Notes: a model not told the origin generated them from the sequence alone. A stretch of 64,000 nt of DNA from Rana temporaria (GCF_905171775.1 NC_053494.1:163171101-163235100), one strand, 5' to 3'; counted from the stretch's first letter, positions 1 to 9,491 are shown. Translations and numbers: made by a program.

Positions 1-210
1 TCACAGGTCGCCCTATGTAAGCACCAGTGCTCTGAGCTGCGGGGAGGTGAGCCATCACTGTATGCTATCGAATCCACCACCATTCAAATCGCCGTTTCCC
101 GGGTCTCCAGACGCAAAAACGCCGCGCTCCAGGCCTCGTTCTGAGACAGGAACTGCATCACAGGAAGTGGGCGGTTCCAGACGGCGTAACCCGGAAGTTC
201 CCAGTGGAAC

Positions 211-349
211 GTGGAGACGGCGTGGGTGGTGGACGGGTCGGCTTGCGGTGACCAGTACAGGAGTACCGACAGCCAGGACCGAGTCACCCTCCTCATGGAA
301 GAGGACGGAAAGACCGACACGACCGCTGGCAGATCCAGGTCGGGGGACG
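211..349 (+). CDS. Putative 5' coding exon of element 1 Gag
   Basis: An ATG at 211 opens a frame of 46 codons that ends in Ser-Gly-Asp at a strong donor (exon ends 349, gtaagt follows). Left unspliced, the frame runs on to a TAA at about 496-498. If the 350-520 segment is removed, the last base of this exon joins exon 2 and continues exactly in the gag frame, giving a predicted 512-residue Gag. The ATG choice is inferred. An alternative is that translation starts at the ATG at 499 without splicing, but that ATG lies inside the pyrimidine-rich stretch before the acceptor. No transcript evidence is available. Confidence 0.5.
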
Positions 350-520
350 GTAAGTACCAATCCCCCTGGAAAGGGAGGGGGGAAGCGGTGAGAGTTCCCA
401 AACTTTTAGGGAACGACCGGAGCAGGATCTGGTCCCTTCTCGTCCACTTCCTCCCCTCCCCAGTACAGCCAGCAGTCTTGGGGAAAAAGACAATTTAAAT
501 GTATATTTCATGTCTTTCAG
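350..520 (+). other. Putative 171-nt spliceosomal intron in the element 1 gag leader
   Basis: The donor is g|gtaagt at 350 and the acceptor is catgtctttcag ending at 520. Removing the segment preserves the reading frame and skips the in-frame stop near 496. Introns have been described in some tyrosine-recombinase retrotransposons, so this is plausible. Element 2 shows a comparable arrangement. Confidence 0.5.
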
Positions 521-1920
521 AAACCCCCAGCGGACCCCAGGAGGCCTCAGTTCATTCTCCTTCCGCTACAGGGCATAGTTCCTCTAAAAAGTGTGGGAAT
601 TGTAGAGAGAAGCTCCCCAAGTCCTACACAAAACCTTTCTGCTATAAATGTATTAATATACTGGCAGGAAAGGAGGCTGCTGCCATGATGAAGAGTTTTC
701 TCTCATCCATGCAAACAGAAATGTTAGCAACAGTTAAGGCCTTCCGGGAGGCAGCCGGGCAGTCGGCACAGACCGAAACGGAGGAACTTACCCCTAAGGA
801 AGGCACTTCCTCTCAGGAGACCCCCTTTTCTAGGGGCCCAAGCGTTTTCTTTACACCTTCACAAATTCCCCCTCTGGGGGAAGCAGACGGTGAAGAAAGT
901 GAGGTAGTCAGTCTACTTAGGTCTAGGCACAGCTCAGGAGAGGTAGATGGAGACTCCATTAGTCAGTCTCAGGAAGACACACGTCCAAGAAAACACCTCT
1001 TTGCTGTAGAAGATCTAGAGAGTCTCCTCCAGGCAATCTACGCCACAGAGGAAATTCCTGAGACCCCTAAACCTACCTCAGCACAGGATAAAGTTTATAG
1101 GGGCCTGAGTGACGCTCAATCTAAAGTATTCCCCCTGCACAAATCCCTCAAGGAGTTAGTCCTTCAGGAGTGGAGAGACCCTGAAAGGAGAATAATCAAA
1201 CAAAAAACCTGGAAAAGAAGATTCCCCTTCTCCCAGGAAGATGAGGAAGTCTTTTTTAAGCTTCCTAGACTTGATGCGGCTTTGTCGCAAGTCACTAAAT
1301 TATCTATTCTCTCCTTTGAGGATGCGGGTAACATCAAGGATGTGATGGACCGTAGAGCAGAATCTCTCCTTAGAAAAGCCTGGGAGGCCAATGCGGCAGC
1401 ACTAAGCCCAGCCTTAGCAGCAGCATGTGTAGCTAGGAATACAGATGTTTGGGTAGAGACACTCACCGACCACCTCGCCCAGAATTCGGAGGCGGAGGAG
1501 GTAGTTGAGTCACTTACAGTGGTAAGGAAGGCGATTGCTTACCTGGCAGATGCAGCTACGGAATCTGCAAGGGCAGCAGCCAAGACAGCAGCCCTCATTA
1601 ACTCTACTAGGAGGGCAGTTTGGATCAAGGCCTGGGAGGGAGATGCTACATCCAAGGGAAAACTCTGTGGCATCCCCTTCCAAGGTTCCCTGTTGTTTGG
1701 GAAAGACCTGGATGTCCTTGCTAGGTCATCAGAAAAAGGTAAAAAATTCCCAGTTAAACCCAAAAAAGAAGGTTTCAAGAAAACTTTTCGAGGCCCCCAG
1801 GGGCAGGGTAGACAGAAAGCCAAAAAGGAACCTTTTAGACGTTGGAACTTTGGCAAAGGGAACAGGAAGAACAACCTCCTTTTCCCTCCTCCAAAACCCA
1901 GCGACAAACCGTCCAAGTGA
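521..1920 (+). CDS. Gag-like ORF of DIRS element 1 (main exon)
   Basis: This frame is open from 499 to the stop at 1918-1920. The N-terminal part has a Cx2C...Cx2C arrangement at about 592-651 (CGNC and CYKC), which could bind zinc. The middle is acidic and Ser-rich, followed by an alpha-helical Ala-rich segment at about 1260-1620. The C-terminus is strongly basic (Lys/Arg/Gly-rich, about 1735-1900), as expected of a nucleic-acid-binding Gag tail. A comparable Ala-rich region and basic tail occur in element 2's Gag, although sequence identity is low. The end overlaps the RT frame, which is shifted +1. Gag function is assigned from position and composition, since DIRS Gag proteins are poorly conserved. 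Confidence 0.7.
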
Positions 1921-3817
1921 CGACGAAGTCAGAGTGGGGGGTCGACTATCTCAATTCCTCCCTCTATGGGAGAGAATTTTGAACAGTCATTACATCTGCC
2001 AAATAATTCAAAAAGGCTATCGCCTAGAATTTCTGACTACACCCCCCACCATGATCACCATTACTCACCTTCCCAGGGATACCCTGAAAAGGTCTGCCCT
2101 CTTGGAGGGCATACAGGAGTTAGCCAAACAACTAGTGGTGGTACCAGTACCAAAAGCTCAGCAGTACCAGGGATTTTATTCCCATATTTTCGTAGTGCGA
2201 AAACCCTCCAGAAAATACCGTCTAATAGTAAACTTGAGAAACCTGAACAAGTTTCTGGAATACAAAAAGTTTACTATGGAAAGTATTTATTCGGTAAGAA
2301 AGAACCTCATGAAGGAGGCCTTCTTGGTGACCCTAGATCTCAAAGATGCCTATCTTCACGTGCCAATCCACGTGCATCACCAGGTATATCTGAGGTTTGC
2401 GGTCGTAGTGGAAGGAGAAACCTTCCACTGGCAGTTCAGAGCACTACCATTCGGGCTAACCTCCAGCCCAAGGATTTTTACAAAAATCCTAGCAGAAGCA
2501 GTGGCATACCTGCACCTTCAGGGCATATCCCTTATACCCTATTTAGACGACTTGCTGATTTCAGGAAAATCAGCCGCCCAAGTCTCGCGGGATGCCAACA
2601 AAGCAATGGCACTCCTAGAGAGCCTAGGGTGGATAATCAACAAAGAAAAATCCTCCCTCAAACCAGAACAGGTCAAGACCTTCCTGGGATACGTAGTGGA
2701 CACCAGGCAGCAGAGACTCTTCTTACCAGAAGAAAAAGTTTTAAAACTAACCTCAGCAGTTGGGAACCTTATCAAAAACCCCAGACTCTCCAGAAGGAAT
2801 GTTCTGAGAGTCCTAGGCCTGATGTCAGCAAGCATCCCAGCGGTAGTTTGGGCTCAGCTTCATGCCAGGACATTACACTTCTTCTTCCTGTCCTCATGGG
2901 ACAAAAAGAAAGAGTCCTTAGATCAGAAAATACTGCTCACCCCCCAGGTTCTGTCCTCCCTGGAGTGGTGGACATCTGCCAAAAACCTGAGGGGAGGGCG
3001 ACCATGGGCTCAGTGGAACCCAGTGAAGGTTACCACGGATGCCAGTTCCTGGGGGTGGGGCGCCCACCTGGAGGGGAAAAAAGCTCAGGGGCAATGGGAC
3101 AGCTCACTAGCTCGCAGGTCATCCAACTACAGAGAACTCAGAGCAGTGGGGGAAGCCCTAATAGCCTTCCAGGAAGACATCAGAGGCAGAGAAGTCCAAG
3201 TAAGCTCAGACAACTCTACAGTAGTAGCGTACCTAGGTCACCAGGGAGGGACCAGGTCCAGTCCCCTACTAGAACTTTCCAAGGAAATCCTAATATGGGC
3301 AGAAGAAAGAGTACTCTCTATCTCAGCCATATACATAAAGGGGACGAGCAATATAGAAGCAGACTTCCTCAGCCGTCACAAGTTGAGGGAGGAGGAATGG
3401 GAACTGAACCCAGAGGTTTTTCAACACCTGGTCCAGTATTTCGGAGAACCGGAAATAGACTTGTTTGCCAACAGACTAAACAGGAAGGTAGAAAGGTATT
3501 TCTCGATTTCATGGGAACTACAGTCGGAAGGTCTGGATGCGCTATCCCAGACCTGGCGCTTCGGACTGGCCTATGCCTTCCCGCCGGTGGCGCTCATTCC
3601 GCGAGTTCTTCAGAAACTCAGCAGGTCCCCAGGCCAGATTCTTCTGATAGCACCATGGTGGCCAAAAAGAACTTGGTTTGCAAACCTAAGAGCCATGGCG
3701 ATGGCGGAGCCTCTGAAGCTCCAGTACAGGGCAGATCTCCTCAGGCAGGGCCCAGTACTCCACCCAAAGCCGGAATTCTTTCAGCTAACGGCCTGGTTAG
3801 TGAGCGCCAGATTCTAG
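1535..3817 (+). CDS. DIRS reverse transcriptase / RNase H / methyltransferase-like polyprotein, element 1
   Basis: The open frame runs 760 codons, but recognisable protein starts only after the gag stop, near 1925 (VGGRL, shared with element 2). The RT domain lies at about 2080-2720, with the LDLKDAYLHVPI block, the LPFGL block, and the catalytic YLDDLL motif at about 2540. RNase H lies at about 3020-3380, with TTDASSWGWGA, RELRAV, SDNSTVVAYL and ADFLSR supplying the acidic residues. At about 3400-3800 is the DAM-like region with DLFA and YAFPP, typical of DIRS1-group elements. The region upstream of 1920 in this frame overlaps gag and is probably not protein-coding. How the frame is expressed is unknown; a +1 shift from gag or re-initiation are both possible. 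No disabling change was seen. Confidence 0.92.
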   Translation: MLTWQMQLRNLQGQQPRQQPSLTLLGGQFGSRPGREMLHPRENSVASPSKVPCCLGKTWMSLLGHQKKVKNSQLNPKKKVSRKLFEAPRGRVDRKPKRNLLDVGTLAKGTGRTTSFSLLQNPATNRPSDDEVRVGGRLSQFLPLWERILNSHYICQIIQKGYRLEFLTTPPTMITITHLPRDTLKRSALLEGIQELAKQLVVVPVPKAQQYQGFYSHIFVVRKPSRKYRLIVNLRNLNKFLEYKKFTMESIYSVRKNLMKEAFLVTLDLKDAYLHVPIHVHHQVYLRFAVVVEGETFHWQFRALPFGLTSSPRIFTKILAEAVAYLHLQGISLIPYLDDLLISGKSAAQVSRDANKAMALLESLGWIINKEKSSLKPEQVKTFLGYVVDTRQQRLFLPEEKVLKLTSAVGNLIKNPRLSRRNVLRVLGLMSASIPAVVWAQLHARTLHFFFLSSWDKKKESLDQKILLTPQVLSSLEWWTSAKNLRGGRPWAQWNPVKVTTDASSWGWGAHLEGKKAQGQWDSSLARRSSNYRELRAVGEALIAFQEDIRGREVQVSSDNSTVVAYLGHQGGTRSSPLLELSKEILIWAEERVLSISAIYIKGTSNIEADFLSRHKLREEEWELNPEVFQHLVQYFGEPEIDLFANRLNRKVERYFSISWELQSEGLDALSQTWRFGLAYAFPPVALIPRVLQKLSRSPGQILLIAPWWPKRTWFANLRAMAMAEPLKLQYRADLLRQGPVLHPKPEFFQLTAWLVSARF

Positions 3818-4826
3818 GACGCAAAGGCTGCTCAGAGAAGGTCATAGATACTCTTCTCATGAGCAGAAAACCAGTAACTCAAAAGATTTACCAAAAAGTA
3901 TGGAAGACCTTCTGTTCCTGGCGTAAGGAAAGACAGGTAGCTTCAACTTCTATCCCGGTTATCCTGGACTTCCTCCAGGATGGGGTAGATTTAGGATTAA
4001 AAGTTAGTACCCTTCGGGTACAAATAACGGCTCTCTCAGTCTATCTTGATAAAAGATTGGCGAAAGAGGACCTTATAAAACGTTTTTTGTTAGCTAGAGA
4101 AAGAGTTTCTCCAGTCCAAAAATATAGTTGTCCGCCTTGGGACTTAACTAGGGTGTTAGAGGCGTTATCTATACACCCATTCGAACCTCTGGAAGAGGTT
4201 CCCCTTAAGTTTCTAACATTAAAGTTGACCTTTTTGTTAGCCATTACTTCGGCCAGGAGGGTAGGGGATTTGCAGGCGCTATCCATGAAAGAACCCTTCC
4301 TGAGGGTACAGCCAGATAGGATCACCCTCAGAGCAGACCCCTGTACCTGCCTAAGGTGGCATCCCTATTTCATAGGACGCAAGACATAATATTGCCGTCC
4401 TTCTGTTCTGAACCAAAGAACGAAAAAGAAAAGAAATTTCATTTGTTAGACGTGAGAAGGTGTCTTCTCATTTATCTAGAGAGAACTAAGAGTTTTAGAA
4501 GATCTAACCACCTACTAGTTCTACACGCTGGGCCCAGGAAGGGACTGCAGGCATCAAAAGCCTCAGTCTCAAGATGGATTAGAGAAGCAATATCCAAAGC
4601 CTATGTATGTACTGGAGCAACAGCTCCCATAAAGATCAAGGCTCACTCTACCAGAGCCATAGCAACTTCCTGGGCTGAGAAAGCAGGGGCCTCCTGGGAA
4701 CAAATCCGCAGTGCGGCCACCTGGTCCAGCCGTCATACATTCCTGAAGCACTATCGTGTGGAAATGTTGTCACAGCAAGACTTAGCCTTTGGTCGAAAGG
4801 TTCTACAAGCTGTGGTCCCACCCTAA
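3780..4826 (+). pseudogene. Tyrosine recombinase of DIRS element 1, broken by a 1-base deletion
   Basis: This is the lambda-integrase-type recombinase that replaces integrase in DIRS elements. The N-terminal SAM-like part is at about 3800-4120. The first catalytic Arg block (SARRVGDL) is near 4246, the HSTRA box (His-x-x-Arg) near 4642, and the nucleophile Tyr block (TFLKHY) near 4737-4751. The frame used to about 4338 is open from 1966. After about 4341 the homologous protein continues in another frame, to a stop at 4826. Comparison with element 2 (shared LPKV motif) points to loss of one C in a C run at about 4338-4341. The break falls before the HxxR and Tyr residues, so the copy should encode no complete recombinase. 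Confidence 0.88.
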
Positions 4827-4855
4827 AGGTAGGCCTGTGTTTATTACTCAATTAT

Positions 4856-4944
4856 CCTCTCGGGTGCCGTCCTGGAAGGTGGTAAGAGAAAACCGACGTT
4901 AGACCTACCGGTAACGGTATTTCTATGAACCTTCCAGGACGGCA
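4856..4944 (+). repeat. Internal complementary region (ICR) of DIRS element 1
   Basis: 4888-4944 is the exact reverse complement of 5122-5178 (57 of 57 by eye), the right outer end. The preceding part, 4856-4887, should be complementary to the left outer end, which lies outside the window. It shares the tctcgggtgccgtcctgg motif with the right terminal repeat. In DIRS1 the ICR templates joining of the two ends into a circle. Confidence 0.85.
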
Positions 4945-5111
4945 GGCCTACTTCCCACCCTATGGGGAAAGGGGAAAAAAGGTAAGTACCGATAAGGACT
5001 ACGTCCCTTGTGAACCAGTTCAGGATTACTCTATTGCATACTGAGGAGCAAGGGGAAGGGCGGGGCCTTTTAAACTGTCATGTGATTGTGTTTCCTGCAG
5101 GAGGAGCCATC

Positions 5112-5178
5112 ATCTCTCGGGTGCCGTCCTGGAAGGTTCATAGAAATACCGTTACCGGTAGGTCTAACGTCGGTTTTC
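5112..5178 (+). repeat. Right inverted terminal repeat, DIRS element 1 (outer part)
   Basis: It begins near the tctctcgggtgccgtcctgg motif and pairs with the ICR at 4888-4944. The match stops at 5178, taken as the element end. The inner boundary is uncertain because the left copy is not in the window. Confidence 0.75.
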
Positions 5179-5299
5179 CATTTCTTGATTAGTTTGAACA
5201 CTGCTGATTGGCATTCTCATTTCCTTGGATATCTTTTTTATTTTTTTTATAAATCTCCTTTTCCTGTTTTTTATACAGTTCAACTACCTTTTCTTTATC

Positions 5300-5438
5300 G
5301 TACATCACGGGACACAGAGCAGCATAGCCATTACATATGGGTTATATAGTGTACCTTCAGGTGATGGACACTGGCACTCTCCGACAGGAAGTTCCCTCCC
5401 TATATAACCCCCACCCATAGTGGGAGTACCTCAGTTTT
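5300..5438 (+). repeat. Left inverted terminal repeat of DIRS element 2
   Basis: It is the reverse complement of 10752-10890, with all 139 positions agreeing by eye. The outermost bases, 5289-5299, differ from the right end, as is usual for DIRS elements, and are represented instead in the ICR. Confidence 0.93.
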
Positions 5439-5723
5439 TTCGCCAGTGTCTTAGGTGTTGGTGCACGTTGAAGGTTGTGCCTGCAGTTTGTCCTTGGGAC
5501 CAGGGCCAGCCGACCGGATCCGTCCAAGGTGCTTCATAGCCAAAGTGGACGGTACCCGGGCCCCAATTCGTGGATGGGGTTTTGCCTATAATGCCTCTCC
5601 TTGGAGGGCTGGACTCTGGGTTCCAGGACTGGGTTTTTTAACCTATGGATACCTGCTGCCAGTAGTGCTGTATAGGTCCAGGTGTGTGGTGTTCCTGACT
5701 TGGACCCCGGTCCCTGAAGGTCT

Positions 5724-5792
5724 ATGACCATACCCACGGTGAAGGGGGAAGATTGGGCCTCTTGCATGAGCAATACCCTGCGGCGTGGAAAG
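5724..5792 (+). CDS. Putative 5' coding exon of element 2 Gag
   Basis: An ATG at 5724 opens 23 codons that end exactly at a strong donor (aag|gtaagc). Joining it to the acceptor at 6322 is phase 0 and continues into the gag frame, giving a predicted 448-residue protein. The same short-leader-plus-gag plan is seen in element 1. The start and the acceptor are inferred. Confidence 0.4.
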
Positions 5793-6322
5793 GTAAGCGG
5801 GGGGCCTACGGAACTTGGTTTGTCAGTGGGCTCCCCACAGGGGACTCTGGGGAAAAGCCTTTTTTTATGCCTCTGTGCATGGGCTAAAAGAGAAACCACA
5901 AAGTCTGCATGACTGGATGGCTCAAACACCCAGGTATACTGTTCCTCTGGCTGGGCTAATAGACTGCTGCTGCTGCTACAAGGTGTTTTGCTCCATGAAA
6001 TGTAAAGGGAGCATGTCAGGTTTAAATTACTTACTTCCTGATGTCTGTGTGTCTCCAGCAGCTCCCGGGCTCCTCTCCCCACATGGTCCTGCTTCCTGAG
6101 AGCGGCGTCGGGAGCGCGCGCGCGCACTGTTATAGGCGCCGACGCTGCGTGGAGGGGCGGGGGACGCCCAGGGAGTTCCCTCCCCTCTGTACATCAGAGG
6201 GAAAAACTCTATTTAGCCTGTCAGTTTGCTGAAGGCTGTGAAGGGACACGGAGCAGCGATGCTGAGCTAAAGGTGTTAAAAAGCCGAAGGGTTCCCCATC
6301 GGGCTCGGAGGATATTTCCCAG
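5793..6322 (+). other. Putative intron in the element 2 gag leader
   Basis: The donor gtaagc is strong. The chosen acceptor (atatttcccag ending at 6322) is moderate, and its first downstream base is in phase with gag. An alternative acceptor with a better pyrimidine tract ends near 6060 (gtgtgtctccag). Which is used cannot be decided from sequence. Confidence 0.35.
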
Positions 6323-7600
6323 AATCCACCTGCCCCTATCTCCCCGGAGGATCCGGAGGTTGCTGCCCTGGGTGAGCCATCGGGGTTGCTAGGTGCTATG
6401 GCGGGCCCTATTCAACCAACTCCTTCCTATGTCACGGAAGAGATGTTAGCCTCCACCTTGGGTGGATTTGAAAAGAGGATGGCCGCTCTTATTACGGCCT
6501 CTTTATCCGGGAAGAAGCGGGCTAGGTCCCCGTCTCCCAGGTTTGAATCTCCTGAGGAAGATGTCCTTTCCACTGAGGAATTGGAAGATACAGGAGACCA
6601 GGCTGAGGATCATCTGGACCATTTGGATTCTGAAGATTCTACTATAGAAGAACCTTTTTCAGCTTCTCACGCAGAAAAATTGTGGGTTCAGTCCTTAACG
6701 GATATGGTGCGGTCAGCTTTTAAAATGCCTTTGCCTCAGCCTCTGGCCTCCGCTGTGTCCTCATTGGGCTCCCTAAAAGCGCCCCAAGCCAACCTGGTGT
6801 TCCCGGTCCATCCTTTGTTAAAGGACCTGATATTTCAGGACTGGGTTAAGCCAGACAGGATTTTTTTGCCTCCTAAAAGGTTCGCAGTTATGTACCCTTT
6901 AGAGGAGGAGTTTTCAAAAAAATGGGCTGTCCCCACTGTTGACGCAGCCATATCATGTGTCAATAAAGCTTTAACGTGTCCAGTGGACAATATTCACATG
7001 TTCAAAGATCCTGTGGATAAAAGGCTTGAGACCTTACTAAAGGCATCCTTTTCCACAGCGGGGGCAGTGGTCCAGCCAGCTGTAGCTGCCATTGGCGTCT
7101 GCCAGGCTTTAAAAGACCAGGCCAAGCAGGCCCTAAAGGACCTCCCGGCTCAACAGGCTCAGGACTTAGCCGATCTACCTAGAGCCTTATGTTTCGCGGT
7201 AGACGCTATCAAGGATTCAATCCAACAGGCGTCCCGCCTATCCCTGTATTTGGTCCACATGAGAAGATTACTTTGGTTAAAGAACTGGTCTGCAGAAACC
7301 CCCTGCAAAAAACTCCTTACAGGATTCTCCTTTCAAGGAGAGAGATTGTTTGGAGAAGATCTTGACAAATATATTCAAAAGATCTCTAGTGGTAAGAGCA
7401 CCCTTTTGCCGGTTAAGAAAAGGTTCCGAGGTCCCTCTTTTAAGCGCCCAACCTCTCCAGTTCCAGGGCCCTCATTCTCTAGGCAGTATCGACGGCCTCC
7501 TGGACGCGCAGCTGCAAACAGGCCCCAGGGGCAAGCTGCAGGGAACAAGAGACCGTGGAACCGTAAGCCGGTTAAGGCTGCCCCTAAGGCAGCCTTGTGA
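6323..7600 (+). CDS. Gag-like ORF of DIRS element 2 (main exon)
   Basis: The gag frame is open from 6323, with the first in-frame ATG at 6398. It encodes an acidic segment rich in Glu/Asp (about 6540-6660), an Ala/Gln-rich helical segment (about 7020-7260), and a basic Arg/Pro/Gly-rich tail (about 7390-7595). The C-terminal SFQGERLFGEDL block (about 7328-7363) is the counterpart of a similar LLFGKDL block in element 1. The N-terminal Cx2C pairs of element 1 are absent. The stop at 7598-7600 is followed by the RT frame at +1. Assignment as Gag is by position and composition. Confidence 0.7.
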   Translation, partial: NPPAPISPEDPEVAALGEPSGLLGAMAGPIQPTPSYVTEEMLASTLGGFEKRMAALITASLSGKKRARSPSPRFESPEEDVLSTEELEDTGDQAEDHLDHLDSEDSTIEEPFSASHAEKLWVQSLTDMVRSAFKMPLPQPLASAVSSLGSLKAPQANLVFPVHPLLKDLIFQDWVKPDRIFLPPKRFAVMYPLEEEFSKKWAVPTVDAAISCVNKALTCPVDNIHMFKDPVDKRLETLLKASFSTAGAVVQPAVAAIGVCQALKDQAKQALKDLPAQQAQDLADLPRALCFAVDAIKDSIQQASRLSLYLVHMRRLLWLKNWSAETPCKKLLTGFSFQGERLFGEDLDKYIQKISSGKSTLLPVKKRFRGPSFKRPTSPVPGPSFSRQYRRPPGRAAANRPQGQAAGNKRPWNRKPVKAAPKAAL

Positions 7601-9491
7601 AGGGGCGCCCCCACTCTCTCGAGTGGGGGGAAGACTCCGGTTGTTCTCGGAGTTGTGGGGGGCCCAAGTTACCGACCAATGGGTTCTGTCCTCAGTAACT
7701 CAGGGGTACAAGCTGGAGTTTCGGGAGTTCCCCCCTCCTCACTTTCAAATGTCAAGACTTCCAGGCGACCCTCAGAGACAGGCATCGCTTCTGTCCGCCC
7801 TAGAGCGACTCCTATCCCAAGGAGTGATTATGGAAGTACCAGCAGGGGAGCAAGGACAAGGGTTTTACTCAAACCTCTTCGTTGTCCCGAAGCCAAACGG
7901 CGACGTCAGGCCTATTCTGGACCTAAAGTTATTAAACCGCTTTTTAAGAGTCCGGTCTTTTCGAATGGAGTCCATTCGTTCGGTGGTGGCCGCCCTCCAA
8001 GGAAAGGAGTTCTTGGCCTCCATCGATATAAAGGACGCATACCTGCACGTTCCGATTTTCCCAGGCCATTACAGGTATCTGCGTTTTGCCCTAAACTATC
8101 GGCATTATCAGTTCGTGGCTCTTCCGTTCGGACTAGCCACGGCCCCTCGGGTTTTTACGAAGATCCTGGCCCCCGTATTAGCCATCCTAAGGGAACAGGG
8201 CATTCTGATCATGGCCTACCTAGACGATCTTCTGGTAGTCGACCACTCAGCGGCCGGTCTAAATCGGGCAGTGTTGCTAGCAGTAAACTGCCTAGAGTCC
8301 CTGGGTTGGGTTCTAAACCGGGACAAATCGGCTTTACAGCCCACAAGAAGGTTGGAGTATCTAGGTCTGATTTTAGATACAAGACAACAACGGATCTTCC
8401 TGCCCCAGTCCAGAGTGGACTCGATAAGGGAGTTAATCCACATAGTCCTAAGCAGCACAAGGCCATCTATACGCCTCTGCATGCGCCTGTTGGGAAAGCT
8501 AGTGGCCACCTTCGAGGCAGTGCCCTATGCCCAGATCCATTCTCGGAGGCTACAGAGAGCAATTCTCGCGGCCTGGGACAAAAGACTCCAGGCCTTGGAT
8601 CTTCCCATTTCCCTTCCCTATGCGGTAAGGCAGAGCCTGTGTTGGTGGCTAGTCACAAAAAATCTTCTGAAAGGAAGATCGTTCAATCCCCCCTCATGGA
8701 GGATAGTAACCACGGACGCCAGCCTATCAGGTTGGGGTGCAGTCCTAGACGATTTAACCCTACAGGGGAAATGGTCAAGGGCAGAATCAGCCCTACCCAT
8801 AAATGTCTTAGAGATCCGAGCAGCTCGGTTGGCTCTTTTGGGCTGGACGGAGGTTCTGCAGGGCTCCCCAGTAAGGGTACAATCCGACAATGCCACTGCC
8901 GTAGCTTATATAAACCACCAGGGTGGCACCAGGAGTCAGGCAGCCCAAAGGGAGGTAGATCGGATCTTTTCATGGGCAGAAGCCCATGTCCCCTGCATCT
9001 CAGCTATCTTTATCCCCGGGGTGGACAATTGGCAAGCGGACTTCCTCAGCCGCCAACAGATGTCCCCAGGGGAGTGGTCCCTCCATCCCGAAGTGTTCCA
9101 GGTCATTTGCCGGAAGTGGGGTACTCCGGAGGTGGACATTATGGCGTCCAGATTCAATGCCAAAGTAGCAAACTTTGTCTCTCGAACGAGGGATCCATTG
9201 GCCTGCGGGACAGATGCCTTGGTGTGTCCTTGGCATCAGTTTGCGCTAATCTATGCCTTCCCCCCAATACGGATACTACCCCGTCTTCTTCACAGAATTC
9301 AAAGGGAACGCAAGCCAGCGATTCTAGTGGCCCCAGCGTGGCCCCGAAGACCTTGGTACTCCTTGATAAAAAGGATGACCGTAGAGGAGCCTTGGGTCCT
9401 CCCTCTACGTCCGGACCTCCTCTCACAAGGGCCATTCTACCACCCTGCCTTACAGGCCCTAAATTTAACGGCCTGGCGGCTGAGTCCCTGA
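7350..9491 (+). CDS. DIRS reverse transcriptase / RNase H / methyltransferase-like polyprotein, element 2
   Basis: The frame is 713 codons, with conserved protein starting near 7605 (VGGRLRLF). RT: SIDIKDAYLHVPI at about 8019-8057, LPFGLA near 8126, and the YLDDLL catalytic box at about 8217. RNase H: TTDASLSGWGA near 8707, an LEIRAA block, SDNATAVAYINHQGG near 8883, and ADFLSR near 9037. The methyltransferase-like region has EVDIMASR and YAFPP (about 9130-9270) and ends with LTAWRLSP at the stop. No stop or frameshift is visible, so the enzyme may be functional. The overlap with gag (7350-7600) is probably not used as protein in this frame. Confidence 0.94.
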   Translation: MEKILTNIFKRSLVVRAPFCRLRKGSEVPLLSAQPLQFQGPHSLGSIDGLLDAQLQTGPRGKLQGTRDRGTVSRLRLPLRQPCEGAPPLSRVGGRLRLFSELWGAQVTDQWVLSSVTQGYKLEFREFPPPHFQMSRLPGDPQRQASLLSALERLLSQGVIMEVPAGEQGQGFYSNLFVVPKPNGDVRPILDLKLLNRFLRVRSFRMESIRSVVAALQGKEFLASIDIKDAYLHVPIFPGHYRYLRFALNYRHYQFVALPFGLATAPRVFTKILAPVLAILREQGILIMAYLDDLLVVDHSAAGLNRAVLLAVNCLESLGWVLNRDKSALQPTRRLEYLGLILDTRQQRIFLPQSRVDSIRELIHIVLSSTRPSIRLCMRLLGKLVATFEAVPYAQIHSRRLQRAILAAWDKRLQALDLPISLPYAVRQSLCWWLVTKNLLKGRSFNPPSWRIVTTDASLSGWGAVLDDLTLQGKWSRAESALPINVLEIRAARLALLGWTEVLQGSPVRVQSDNATAVAYINHQGGTRSQAAQREVDRIFSWAEAHVPCISAIFIPGVDNWQADFLSRQQMSPGEWSLHPEVFQVICRKWGTPEVDIMASRFNAKVANFVSRTRDPLACGTDALVCPWHQFALIYAFPPIRILPRLLHRIQRERKPAILVAPAWPRRPWYSLIKRMTVEEPWVLPLRPDLLSQGPFYHPALQALNLTAWRLSP

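Larger units (their letters stand above)
1..5178 (+). mobile_element. DIRS-type tyrosine-recombinase retrotransposon, element 1 (5' end outside the window)
   Basis: The order is gag, then RT/RNase H/methyltransferase-like, then tyrosine recombinase, in overlapping frames, followed by an internal complementary region and a right inverted terminal repeat. DIRS elements are known to lack integrase and protease and to insert through a circular intermediate using the recombinase. The left terminal repeat lies upstream of base 1. The right end is placed near 5178 because the match between 4888-4944 and 5122-5178 stops there. The recombinase frame is broken by one missing base near 4339-4341, so this copy is probably not autonomous. 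All other coding frames are open. Confidence 0.9.

Noticed and set aside
1966..3780. Equivalent long frame in element 1
   Set aside because: Same reasons; only the part from about 3780 is recognisable as recombinase.
4981..5100. Possible second intron at the 3' end of DIRS element 1 (gtaagt...cctgcag)
   Set aside because: The signals are good but lie after all coding frames, so there is no reading-frame test to support it.
7655..9475. Long frame upstream of the element 2 recombinase, read as protein
   Set aside because: It overlaps RT in another frame and shows no similarity to the equivalent part of element 1; composition (Ser/Pro/Arg-rich) is typical of an off-frame reading.
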